DNA of 31,434 nt, taken from assembly GCA_022745215.1 (NCBI GenBank), contig JAIIWC010000016.1, positions 1-31,434 of the forward strand, read 5' to 3'. Position numbers and translations under genes: made by a program. This document shows, one piece after another, positions 13,768 through 20,712 of the stretch. The notes beneath the pieces are model-generated. The model was not told where the DNA came from. It did not search any database and saw nothing but the letters and a program-made list of their open reading frames with translations. Source of the stretch: Collinsella sp. GTDB lineage: Bacteria; Actinomycetota; Coriobacteriia; Coriobacteriales; Coriobacteriaceae. Within the stretch, counting starts at the first letter, position 1, and each line of letters opens with the position of its first letter.

Positions 13768-14562
13768 TTAGTCTTCGTCGTCTTCGAGCGGATCGTAGTC
13801 GGAATCGACACCGGCGGCTGCATGGGAACCGTTGAACTTGAAGCCCATGAAGACGACGGCCAGGCACACACCGATCAGAGCGACCGCGATGACGGACAGG
13901 TTGAGGTAAGCGGCGAGCAGGAAACCGATGAACAGGAACGGAGTCATACCCTTCTTGATCATCATGGTGAGCAGCAGGGCCAAGCCGTAGGCGGTCATGA
14001 TCTTGGTCGAAACGTTAAGACCGGTGGACAGCCACTCGGGAACCATGTTGACGATGGCCTGAACCAGGTCGGTGCCAACAAAGACGGCGAGGAAGATCGG
14101 CAGGAAGTACATGACGGCGTACAGACCGGAGCCGGCGCAGATGTGCATACGGTAGGCGGTCTTGAACTTTCCGTTATCGATCGCGCTATCGGCCACATGG
14201 GTGAGGGCGGCGATGATGGAACGGAAGACAATGCCGAGGAGCTGACCCAGGACGGCGACCGGGATGGCGATCGTCATGGCGGTCTCGGCGGAAGCATCGG
14301 TCAGGCATGCGAAGGCAGCGGCCACGATGCCGCCCAGGACCATATCGGGCGGAACGGCAGCGCCGACCTGCACCAGGCCCATGGACACGAGCTCGACGGC
14401 GGCACCGACAGCAAGGCCGGTGGGCACATCGCCCAGCAGCAGACCGACGAGCGTAGCGCCAACGAGGGGCTGCTCGAAGTTAAGACGACCGAGCAGGCGG
14501 GAGTCCCACATGCAGAACACGCCGACGAGGCCGACGAGCACCGCACTGATGAACGTATTCAT
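13768..14562 (-). CDS. PTS mannose/fructose/sorbose-family transporter subunit IIC
   Basis: The 264-residue protein is hydrophobic almost throughout, with seven or more membrane segments. It contains the family stretch VGATLVGLLLGDVPTGLAVGAAVELVSMG (positions about 34-62), typical of EIIC of the mannose class. The C terminus is an acidic cytosolic tail (DYDPLEDDED). It forms the translocation unit with EIID. AAAGGAGAAGGG precedes the ATG at 14562. The 36-nt gap to EIIAB holds a small hairpin, CAGGC-AAAA-GCCTG, at 14580-14593. Confidence 0.93.
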   Translation of the reverse strand: MNTFISAVLVGLVGVFCMWDSRLLGRLNFEQPLVGATLVGLLLGDVPTGLAVGAAVELVSMGLVQVGAAVPPDMVLGGIVAAAFACLTDASAETAMTIAIPVAVLGQLLGIVFRSIIAALTHVADSAIDNGKFKTAYRMHICAGSGLYAVMYFLPIFLAVFVGTDLVQAIVNMVPEWLSTGLNVSTKIMTAYGLALLLTMMIKKGMTPFLFIGFLLAAYLNLSVIAVALIGVCLAVVFMGFKFNGSHAAAGVDSDYDPLEDDED

Positions 14563-14598
14563 ACCCTTCTCCTTTCAGTCAGGCAAAAGCCTGGTTGA

Positions 14599-15522
14599 TT
14601 ACAGCTTGGCGTCGATGTCGACGCTCTGATACGTAGGGGTCTGCTGGACATAGAGCTTGATGCCCATGTCGAGCAGCTGGTTGACGTCGGCCTTCTGGGC
14701 GGCGTCGAGGAAGACGGAGCTGTCCTTGCCGCCGACCTGATCGGCACCGTCGTGGTTGGCGGTGGCGCCCAGGTTGATGGCGTCGAGCTTGTAGCCCTGG
14801 CAGAACTGCAGCATCTCGGCCGTGTTGCCAAAGACGAACATGACGCGCTCGCCGAGGGTGTTGAGCTTGTCCATCTTGGCGAGGGCACGCTCGACGGTGA
14901 AGACGTTCAGGCGCACGCCCTGGGGCTTGGCCAGCTTAAGAGCACCCTTCTTGATGTCGTCGTTGGCGGCAGCGTTGTCAACGACGATGATGCGCTCGGC
15001 CTGAACCTTGGTGGTCCAGGTAAAGACGACCTGGCCGTGCAGCAGACGGTAGTCAAGACGTGCGAGGACGATCTTGGCGGGACCGGAGCTGTGACGGGGC
15101 GCCTTGGCCTTCTTGGCGGGAGCCGCGGCAGCCTCGACCGGTGCGTTGGGGTTAGTCAGACCGGTGCGGGCCTCGTTGATGAGGGCCGCGAGGTCGGCGC
15201 CCTTGACGGGGGCGGGGCTCATAGCGAGCGTCAGGGCCAGCGGAATGTTGAAACCGCTGACAACCGTGAACTTCGTGCCGTTCTTGGAAAGCTCGACCAT
15301 GTTGTTGTTGACCGAGCTGCCGAGCATATCGGTCAGCACATAGACGGTGTCGTCCGCGTTGAACGTGGCGATCATGGCGTCCACCTTGTTGGTGATGGGC
15401 TCCTTGTCGTCACGAGCAAGCGACACGACGTGGACGTTTGACACGTCGCCGAGAACCATCTCGAGCGTGTCTTTGGCGCCTGCGGCCAGGCCGCCATGAG
15501 ATGCGAGAATGATCTGATTCAT
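14599..15522 (-). CDS. PTS mannose-family fused EIIAB phosphotransfer protein
   Basis: The 307-residue protein joins an EIIA domain (about 1-123, phosphoacceptor H9 in ASHGG) to an EIIB domain (about 148-307, phosphoacceptor H162 in RLDYRLLHGQV). The linker at 124-147 is rich in Ala, Pro and Lys. Phosphate passes from HPr to H9, to H162, then to the imported sugar. The fused form is that of ManX; other loci split A and B. It heads the operon, with AAGGAGGAGG upstream of the ATG at 15522. A TATAAT -10 with an overlapping dyad precedes it. Confidence 0.93.
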   Translation of the reverse strand: MNQIILASHGGLAAGAKDTLEMVLGDVSNVHVVSLARDDKEPITNKVDAMIATFNADDTVYVLTDMLGSSVNNNMVELSKNGTKFTVVSGFNIPLALTLAMSPAPVKGADLAALINEARTGLTNPNAPVEAAAAPAKKAKAPRHSSGPAKIVLARLDYRLLHGQVVFTWTTKVQAERIIVVDNAAANDDIKKGALKLAKPQGVRLNVFTVERALAKMDKLNTLGERVMFVFGNTAEMLQFCQGYKLDAINLGATANHDGADQVGGKDSSVFLDAAQKADVNQLLDMGIKLYVQQTPTYQSVDIDAKL

Positions 15523-15548
15523 CTTGCCTCCTCCTTTTCGTTATGGTC

Positions 15549-15567
15549 ATTATAACGTCTTATACGT
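15549..15567 (-). promoter_or_regulatory. PTS-SIS2 operon promoter and candidate GntR2 operator
   Basis: On the minus strand TATAAT (15549-15554) is a perfect -10, about 27 nt upstream of the EIIAB start. The dyad ACGT-CTTAT-ACGT (15555-15567, plus strand) abuts it in the -10/-35 spacer. No good -35 is seen. The same dyad occurs upstream of gntR2. The rest of the gap to 15705 holds a direct repeat of GACCGTT and no gene. Confidence 0.6.
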
Positions 15568-15705
15568 TGCTTATATTGCTAATTAGTATAAAGACCGTTC
15601 GCGGGTGAAAATCGACCGTTGACGGGTTTAACGTACTTGAAACGTTGGGGCTGGGTAGGCCGGCGCTGACTGGATAACCCCAGGTCGGACGCCGCGCGCA
15701 ATCCC

Positions 15706-16788
15706 CTATCGCACGAAGTACCAGGGGCTTTCCTGCACGGTGGGCTCCAGCGCAATGCCCGTGCGCTCGCGGAACAGATCCATGTCCTGTGATTTCTCCG
15801 TCCACCACGCGTTGGGCTTAAAGGTCATGCTCTCGACAATACGTTTGACAATGGCGCTGTTGCGCAGCTTGGAAAAGTCGGTGTTCATGATCACGATGGA
15901 GGCGAGCACCAGCACAATGCCCAGGACCTTGATTGCGCCGGCGGACTCGGCATAGATGCCAATGCCGACCAGAACGGTCGCCACGGTTTCGAACGAAGCC
16001 ACGACCGGCACCTTCGACGTCTCAAGATCCATCGAAAGGCCCTGCATATAGAAGATGTACGCAAGAGCCGTCGGAATAAAGCCAAAGCCCGCGAACAGCA
16101 GAATGAGCTGCGGGGACATTGCCGCGGCCATATCGGACCACGGAGCCGAAAGCACTGCCATAAAGCATCCGCCAAAGACAAAGCCCCAAAACGTCACCGC
16201 CAGCGGATGCAGCGTCTTGGTGGCCATGCGGCTAAACACCGCCAGCAGCGCACCGCAAAGTCCGGCGATCACACCCGACGCGACGCCCCAGGCCGAGAAA
16301 TGGAAACCGGACAGGTCGCCGCTCGTCACCGCGAGCACACAACCCACAATGTTAAAGACGATGGCGGCGAGCTTGTTGGGGGTCACGTCCTCGCGATAAA
16401 GCACGCGGCCGAACATGACGCCAAACACCGGCGAGGTGTAGAGCAGCACCGAGGCCGTGGACATGCCCACCTCGCCCATGCACTCGTAATAGCAGGTGTT
16501 GGCGACGGCTAAACCGACAATACCGACAAGCGCGCAGGGAACAAGCTCTTTAGGACTTGCCTTGAACAGAGCCAGGGGACCCGAGGCTTTTCCCTCACGA
16601 GCACCTCCCTGGCAACCCATAAATGCCAAGACCGGAGCCATTAAGACGGCACCCGACAACAGGCGAAAGGCCGCCATGCTCTGAGACGAAACACCCATGG
16701 CCGAGATGCCGTTTACAAAGATTCCGATGCTGCCCCACATAAGCGCAGCAATCAGCACCAGCACATAGCCCAGATTGCTTTTCTTCAA
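15706..16788 (-). CDS. EamA/DMT-family permease
   Basis: The protein has ten predicted membrane helices in two EamA repeats (about 8-145 and 155-300 from the TTG start). ALMWGSIGIFVNGIS opens the first repeat and is typical of these drug/metabolite carriers. A soluble tail of about 48 residues follows the last helix, which is unusual. I chose the TTG at 16788 (MKKSNLGYVLV, 360 aa) because GAGGGGG lies 8 nt upstream; the ATG at 16824 sits at the probable transcription start and lacks a ribosome-binding site. A possible role is exporting an amino acid released by SIS2, or importing a related metabolite; this is inference from the shared operator. Confidence 0.82.
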   Translation of the reverse strand: MKKSNLGYVLVLIAALMWGSIGIFVNGISAMGVSSQSMAAFRLLSGAVLMAPVLAFMGCQGGAREGKASGPLALFKASPKELVPCALVGIVGLAVANTCYYECMGEVGMSTASVLLYTSPVFGVMFGRVLYREDVTPNKLAAIVFNIVGCVLAVTSGDLSGFHFSAWGVASGVIAGLCGALLAVFSRMATKTLHPLAVTFWGFVFGGCFMAVLSAPWSDMAAAMSPQLILLFAGFGFIPTALAYIFYMQGLSMDLETSKVPVVASFETVATVLVGIGIYAESAGAIKVLGIVLVLASIVIMNTDFSKLRNSAIVKRIVESMTFKPNAWWTEKSQDMDLFRERTGIALEPTVQESPWYFVR

Positions 16789-16801
16789 CGCAGCCCCCTC
16801 G

Positions 16802-16817
16802 ATATTGTTTCCAATAT
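16802..16817 (-). promoter_or_regulatory. Small hairpin in the EamA leader
   Basis: ATATTG-N4-CAATAT forms a 6-bp stem. Read on the minus (mRNA) strand the loop is GAAA, a GNRA tetraloop. It lies between the inferred start point and the GAGGGGG ribosome-binding site. Confidence 0.45.
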
Positions 16818-16827
16818 GTTTCATACT

Positions 16828-16840
16828 ACGTTATAGTCGT
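16828..16840 (-). promoter_or_regulatory. EamA promoter with candidate GntR2 operator
   Basis: ACGT-TATAG-TCGT (plus strand) differs by one base from the ACGT-N5-ACGT dyads at 9551 and 15555. On the minus strand TATAAC (16830-16835) could be the -10, placing transcription start near 16823 and supporting the downstream TTG start codon. Confidence 0.5.
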
Positions 16841-16877
16841 TATATACATTTTTCAAGACACAAATCGGTGAGCGGAA

Positions 16878-16914
16878 AAGTAATCCGTTTTCCTCCGTCC
16901 CCAGCGGATTACTT
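16878..16914. repeat. 10-bp hairpin between EamA and SIS3
   Basis: AAGTAATCCG (16878-16887) pairs with CGGATTACTT (16905-16914). GTGAGCGGAAAAG (16868-16880) at its left edge resembles the left borders of elements A and B. Confidence 0.6.
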
Positions 16915-16918
16915 GGCG

Positions 16919-16983
16919 GTTGCGGTGAAATGGTTCCTAAATAGAGGCTTCAAGCCCCCAAATAGGAACTATTCCACCGCAAC
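16919..16983. repeat. 21-position hairpin between EamA and SIS3
   Basis: The arms 16919-16939 and 16963-16983 pair with one mismatch and one G-T. An inner GGCTT/AAGCC can extend the structure. It begins 36 nt past the SIS3 stop and may act as its terminator, although no T run follows. Confidence 0.65.
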
Positions 16984-17019
16984 TTATGAGGACATCGAGC
17001 TGTTAGGCCGCTCTATCCC

Positions 17020-18012
17020 TTAATAGTCCAGCTTCCACATGTAGCGGCGCGTCATGTAGTCCTTGTGGGTGACGGCAGAGAGCGCGCGCATGTACACGTT
17101 GTTGAGAATCGGCGCAAAGATCAGGTGGTTGAAGTATTCGCTCACGCTGTCCTTGATGTCGTTGAGGCCGAGCTCCTTGGCGTCGAGCTGATAGACGCGC
17201 TCGCCACCGTACTGGTTGACGAAGCGGATGCCGCGCTCGTCGTTGCAGCGGCTGCGGCCAACGCTGATGAGCTGGAACAGCGAGGTGCGCTTGTCCAGGA
17301 TCTCGAAAGGACCATGGAAGAAGTCGCAAGTGTTGATGGTACAGGAGTCGATCTGCAGCATCTCCTGCACGTTGCAGATGCTAAAGACGTAGGCGGCACC
17401 AAAGAGCGGACCCTGAGCCATCACGTTGATGCAGGGCTTGTCGGCGTTCTGCTCGGCCCACTTGGCAGCGAGCGGACGGGTGTACTCGAAGGCCTTGCGA
17501 TAGATGGGATCAATCAGGTCGAAGGCGGCCATGGCGGTCTCGTACTCAGCATAGCCCTCGGTCTGCTGCGTAAGCTCCATGGCAATCATGGTCACGACGG
17601 CGGAGTTGGTGCGGCCCATGCAGGACTCGTCGATGGCCAGGCTGTCGTACTGGATCTTGTAGTCGCAGACCTCGGTGAGGCCGGACTCGTCAACATAGAT
17701 GGCGATGGTGCTGGCGCCGTGGTCCTTGGCGACCTGGGCGGCGACGATGGTCTCCTTGGTGCCGCGCATGGACACGACGACGGCCAGGGTGTTCTCGTTG
17801 ACGTAGGCCGGGGTGGCGTGCACGAACTCGTTGCTGGTGTAGCTGGAGCTCACGACCTGCGTGGCCTCGTGCTCCATAAAGTACTGGGCAGGATAGTTGC
17901 CGCCGTTGGATCCGCCGGCGCCAATCCACACGACGCGCTTGATGCCGCCCTTGTCTGCCTTGTCAGCCAAAACCTGGGAGACGACGTCCTTAACCTGTTC
18001 CTGAATAGTCAT
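17020..18012 (-). CDS. SIS-domain sugar-phosphate deglycase-like protein 3 (SIS3)
   Basis: The 330-residue protein has the same two-domain SIS layout as SIS1 and SIS2, with WIGAGGSN at 29-36 and a C-terminal RRYMWKLDY. Two sites differ. The phosphate loop reads MRGTKET (82-88), closer to the YGKTEE of E. coli FrlB than to SGNT. The acid/base Glu of the E-x-x-H-G-P motif is Asp-230 (CDFFHGPFE). It may act on another Amadori product, or be slow. It is monocistronic and divergent from gntR3, with an operator-like repeat at 18052-18070. The ATG at 18012 has AAAGG about 12 nt upstream. Confidence 0.8.
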   Translation of the reverse strand: MTIQEQVKDVVSQVLADKADKGGIKRVVWIGAGGSNGGNYPAQYFMEHEATQVVSSSYTSNEFVHATPAYVNENTLAVVVSMRGTKETIVAAQVAKDHGASTIAIYVDESGLTEVCDYKIQYDSLAIDESCMGRTNSAVVTMIAMELTQQTEGYAEYETAMAAFDLIDPIYRKAFEYTRPLAAKWAEQNADKPCINVMAQGPLFGAAYVFSICNVQEMLQIDSCTINTCDFFHGPFEILDKRTSLFQLISVGRSRCNDERGIRFVNQYGGERVYQLDAKELGLNDIKDSVSEYFNHLIFAPILNNVYMRALSAVTHKDYMTRRYMWKLDY

Positions 18013-18051
18013 CGTGCATCAGCCTTTCTTCTCGTTTGATGCTCTTGATGG

Positions 18052-18070
18052 CATACAAGTTACATACATG
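18052..18070 (-). promoter_or_regulatory. Candidate GntR3 operator, SIS3 side
   Basis: CATACAAGTTACATACATG is a direct repeat of ATACA-A/T-G with an 11-bp period. It is 16 of 19 identical to 18191-18209 on the gntR3 side. It lies 40 nt upstream of the SIS3 ATG. A clear -10/-35 pair for SIS3 is not visible. Confidence 0.55.
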
Positions 18071-18138
18071 TTTTGGTGATGTCGACTAGTTGTATGCTAT
18101 ATTTGTCTTGGATAATTTGCTGATGCGGTTTTTGATAA

Positions 18139-18149
18139 CTGGTTACCAG
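18139..18149. promoter_or_regulatory. Palindrome CTGGT-T-ACCAG in the SIS3/gntR3 intergenic region
   Basis: An 11-bp perfect palindrome lies midway between the two candidate GntR3 sites. It could bind another regulator, but an isolated palindrome of this length may also be chance. Confidence 0.3.
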
Positions 18150-18177
18150 CGGTTTTATTGTTGTATTGGATACATAC

Positions 18178-18209
18178 TTGATTAGGTAAGCATACAAGTT
18201 AGATACAGG
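18178..18209 (+). promoter_or_regulatory. gntR3 promoter with overlapping GntR3-type operator
   Basis: TTGATT (18178-18183) and TAGATA (18200-18205) are separated by 16 nt. CATACAAGTTAGATACAGG (18191-18209) covers the -10. Transcription would start near 18212, only about 6 nt before the ATG, so the mRNA would be nearly leaderless. Confidence 0.5.
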
Positions 18210-18217
18210 TTAGTCGT

Positions 18218-18940
18218 ATGAGCGCTTCGTCTAAAAAGAAACTGACCCAATACGAGCGTCTGGCGGGCATGCTGCGTGACCGCATCGCCGCCGGCACCTA
18301 CGCACGCGGAGACAAGCTGCCGTCCGAGATGGAGCTCATGGACGAGTCGGGGCTCTCGCGCAGCACCGTGCGCCATGCGCTTAAGGTACTGGTGGATGAG
18401 GGTCTGGTGCGCACCGAGCGCGGACGAGGCGCCTTTGTGGCCGACACGCCCGAGGTTCACGAGAACAACCTGGTGTTCTCGAGTTATACCAAGCAGATCG
18501 AAGGCCAGGGCATGAAGCCCACCACGCGCACGGTGGACTCGGGCTTTGCCAAGGCGGCGGGCAGCGTGGCCAAGTTCTTCGATGCCGCCGTGGGCAGCAA
18601 GCTCGTCAAGCTCGTCCGCCTGCGCTATCTGGACGATGTGCCGCTGTGCCTGGAGACCACCTACCTGCCGCCGAGCTTTGGGGCGCTCATCGATCGCGAC
18701 ATCAACGGGTCGCTCTACGCCACACTACGCCAGGAGTTTCATCGCGCGCCGGCCCAGGGCCACAAAACCTTTGAGGTGTGCTATGCCTCGCAAAACGAGG
18801 CATTCCTGCTCAACGTTGAGCGCGGCCAGGCGCTGATCCTTATCACCGACTACGTCTACGACACCGACGGCCGCCCGCTCCACGTCTCCAAGCGCATCCA
18901 ACGAACCGACCGCGCCAAATACACCGAGCCCATCGGCTAA
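18218..18940 (+). CDS. GntR-family regulator with UTRA domain (GntR3)
   Basis: The 240-residue protein has a winged helix at about 9-76 (QYERLAGMLRDRI, LPSEMELMDESGLSRSTVRHA, ERGRGAFV) and a UTRA domain at about 88-236. It lacks the SRYV ending shared by GntR1 and GntR2, so it is the more distant paralogue. It is divergent from SIS3, and the repeat CATACAAGTTA occurs on both sides of the intergenic region, which fits control of both genes. No normal ribosome-binding site is seen before ATG 18218. Its TAA overlaps the first two bases of repeat copy 5. Confidence 0.87.
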   Translation: MSASSKKKLTQYERLAGMLRDRIAAGTYARGDKLPSEMELMDESGLSRSTVRHALKVLVDEGLVRTERGRGAFVADTPEVHENNLVFSSYTKQIEGQGMKPTTRTVDSGFAKAAGSVAKFFDAAVGSKLVKLVRLRYLDDVPLCLETTYLPPSFGALIDRDINGSLYATLRQEFHRAPAQGHKTFEVCYASQNEAFLLNVERGQALILITDYVYDTDGRPLHVSKRIQRTDRAKYTEPIG

Positions 18941-18976
18941 CCTGCCAAAATAAACCTGTCCCTAAATGGTAGGTTT
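18939..18976 (+). repeat. Dispersed repeat copy 5 (forward, 5'-truncated)
   Basis: The 38-nt copy starts AACCTGCCAAAATAAACC and ends AAATGGTAGGTTT, lacking the usual GTTTGCCCAGATAA start. It fills the gap between convergent gntR3 and the GNAT gene. The gntR3 stop touches its left end and the GNAT stop (18962-18964) is inside it. Confidence 0.8.
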
Positions 18977-19564
18977 GAAACCTTGGGCAACAAGTGCGGG
19001 AAACCAGGTTGGTTTGGGTTGGTTGGGGACGCGTTCGGCCAGGACCAGCTCCATCCAGCACATGTCGTACCAGCGGCCGAACTTTTGGGCGCAGCGATCG
19101 AAGGCGCCCACCAGGCGATACCCCATATGGGCATGGAAGTCCTGGCTGTTGTGCGTCAGGTATTCGTCGTCCTTGTCGTGCGGCACGGCGATGAGCGCGC
19201 ACATGTTGGTGATGCCCATCGCGACCAGGCACTGCTTGAGCGCATCGTGCAGCTTGCGACCCAGCCCGCCGTGACGCACCTCGCGCGCCAGGTAGATTGA
19301 CGTCTCGACCGACCAGTCGTACGCCTCGCGGCTGTTAAGCGGGCTCACATAGGCATAGCCTACTGGGCGCCCGTCCAGCTCCATTACCAAATACGGATAG
19401 CGCTTGAGCGTACGCTCGATGCGCCCGGCGAACTCCTCAACGCTCGGCACCTCGTATTCGCAGGTAATCGCCGTCTGGCGCACATACGGCTCATAGATGG
19501 CAAGCAACGCCGGCGCGTCATCGAGCGTCGCCAGGCGAATCGTCGGCTCGGACATCTCGGTCAT
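18962..19564 (-). CDS. GNAT-family N-acetyltransferase (phosphinothricin-acetyltransferase-like)
   Basis: The 200-residue protein has the GNAT fold: IRLATLDDAPALLAIYEPYV at the N terminus, GYAYVSPLNSREAYDWSVETSIYL as the beta4 region, and the acetyl-CoA loop RHGGLGRKL. It resembles the PAT/MnaT group, which acetylate amino acids such as methionine sulfoximine or related compounds; the substrate is not known. The ATG at 19564 has GGGGGAAGGA upstream. A tail of about 25 residues beyond the usual domain end (ERVPNQPKPTWFPALVAQ) continues into repeat copy 5, which encodes the last residues and stop. It lies downstream of the aldolase-like gene, past a terminator. Confidence 0.88.
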   Translation of the reverse strand: MTEMSEPTIRLATLDDAPALLAIYEPYVRQTAITCEYEVPSVEEFAGRIERTLKRYPYLVMELDGRPVGYAYVSPLNSREAYDWSVETSIYLAREVRHGGLGRKLHDALKQCLVAMGITNMCALIAVPHDKDDEYLTHNSQDFHAHMGYRLVGAFDRCAQKFGRWYDMCWMELVLAERVPNQPKPTWFPALVAQGFKPTI

Positions 19565-19580
19565 ACAATCCTTCCCCCAC

Positions 19581-19624
19581 AAAAGCAAAGGCCGCCCTGC
19601 GCCAAACCCAGGCGTAGGACGGCC
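19581..19624 (-). terminator. Intrinsic terminator of the threonine-aldolase-like gene
   Basis: A 14-position stem (19590-19603/19611-19624) with G-T pairs and a 7-nt loop begins 18 nt past the stop codon. The minus-strand tail TTTGCTTTT lies directly in front of the GNAT ribosome-binding site. Confidence 0.8.
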
Positions 19625-19641
19625 CTCGTCATTGCATCAAG

Positions 19642-20667
19642 CTACAGGACAGCCGCCAACGCGGCGATGTCCTCCTGCGTCGTGGCCCAGCTGGTGCAAA
19701 AGCGCACCACCGTATGGGTCTCGTCGTACTTTTCCCAGTACTCGATTGAGGCATGCTCGCGAATGCGGGCCATGTCCTCGTTGGGCAGAATCACAAACTG
19801 CTGGTTTGTGGGCGTCTCCAAGAAGAACTGGTAACCGCGCTCGTGCAGTACGCGACGCAGCGCCTGAGCCGTCTCGATCGCCTGGCGGCCAATCTCAAAA
19901 TACAGGCCATCGGTAAAGAGCGCCTCAAACTGCACACCCGTCAGGCGGCCCTTGGCCAGCAGCGCGCCGTGCTGCTTAATGCGCGGAATGGGATGCGCCG
20001 GGGCGTGCATGCCGCAAAACACCACGGCCTCGCCGCAAAGCGCACCGCACTTGGTGCCGCCGATGTAGAACACGTCGCACAGCTGCGCCAGCTCGGGCAG
20101 GGTAATGTCGCACTCATCGGCCGCCAGCGCATAGGCCAGGCGAGCGCCGTCCACAAACAGCGGAATCTCGCGCTTCTGGCACACCGCATAAATCTCGGCC
20201 AGCTCGGCCTTTGAGTACAGCGTGCCGTACTCGGTCGATAGGCTCACGTACACAGCGCCCGGGAACACCGTGTGCTCGTAGCTCTCGTTTTCGTAGAACA
20301 CCTGGATATAGTTCTCGAGGTCCTCGGCGTGCATCTTGCCCTCGTAGCCGGGGATGGTGAGCACCTTGTGGCCGCCAAACTCGATGGCGCCCGCCTCGTG
20401 GCAGGCAACGTGGCCGGTCTCGGCGGCAACGACGCCCTCGTACGGCGCGAGCAGCATGTCAATCACCGTCGCGTTGGTCTGCGTGCCGCCCACCAGCAAA
20501 AATACGTCGGCATCGGGAGCCTGACAGGCCTCGCGGATCAGCTGCTTGGCGCGCTCGGTATGTGCATCGGTACCGTAGCCGGGCTGCGGTTCCATATTGG
20601 TGTCGACGAGCGCTTGCAGCACCGCCGGATGTGCACCGTGGGAATAGTCATTGTTGAACGCGAGCAT
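19642..20667 (-). CDS. Low-specificity L-threonine aldolase-like PLP enzyme
   Basis: The 341-residue protein belongs to the beta-eliminating lyase/threonine aldolase group of fold-type I PLP enzymes. The PLP lysine is K206 (YIGGTKCGA), and D173 with R176 (FVDGARLA) contact the cofactor. GGTQTNA (60-66) binds its phosphate, and ETGHVACHEAGA carries the ring-stacking histidine. It probably splits L-threonine or L-allo-threonine to glycine and acetaldehyde. It looks closer to the Pseudomonas-type enzyme than to E. coli LtaE. GAGAGGA precedes ATG 20667. It follows the PAP2 gene by 45 nt and may be cotranscribed. Confidence 0.85.
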   Translation of the reverse strand: MLAFNNDYSHGAHPAVLQALVDTNMEPQPGYGTDAHTERAKQLIREACQAPDADVFLLVGGTQTNATVIDMLLAPYEGVVAAETGHVACHEAGAIEFGGHKVLTIPGYEGKMHAEDLENYIQVFYENESYEHTVFPGAVYVSLSTEYGTLYSKAELAEIYAVCQKREIPLFVDGARLAYALAADECDITLPELAQLCDVFYIGGTKCGALCGEAVVFCGMHAPAHPIPRIKQHGALLAKGRLTGVQFEALFTDGLYFEIGRQAIETAQALRRVLHERGYQFFLETPTNQQFVILPNEDMARIREHASIEYWEKYDETHTVVRFCTSWATTQEDIAALAAVL

Positions 20668-20712
20668 GGCAATCCTCTCTTACCAGGTATCGTCCAGATG
20701 ATTCAAACGGGG

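Noticed and set aside
15568..15705. Terminator or small gene between EIIAB and EamA
   Set aside because: I saw only a GACCGTT direct repeat and an AACGT...ACGTT pair with 7-nt spacing. No stable T-tailed hairpin or coding frame is supported.
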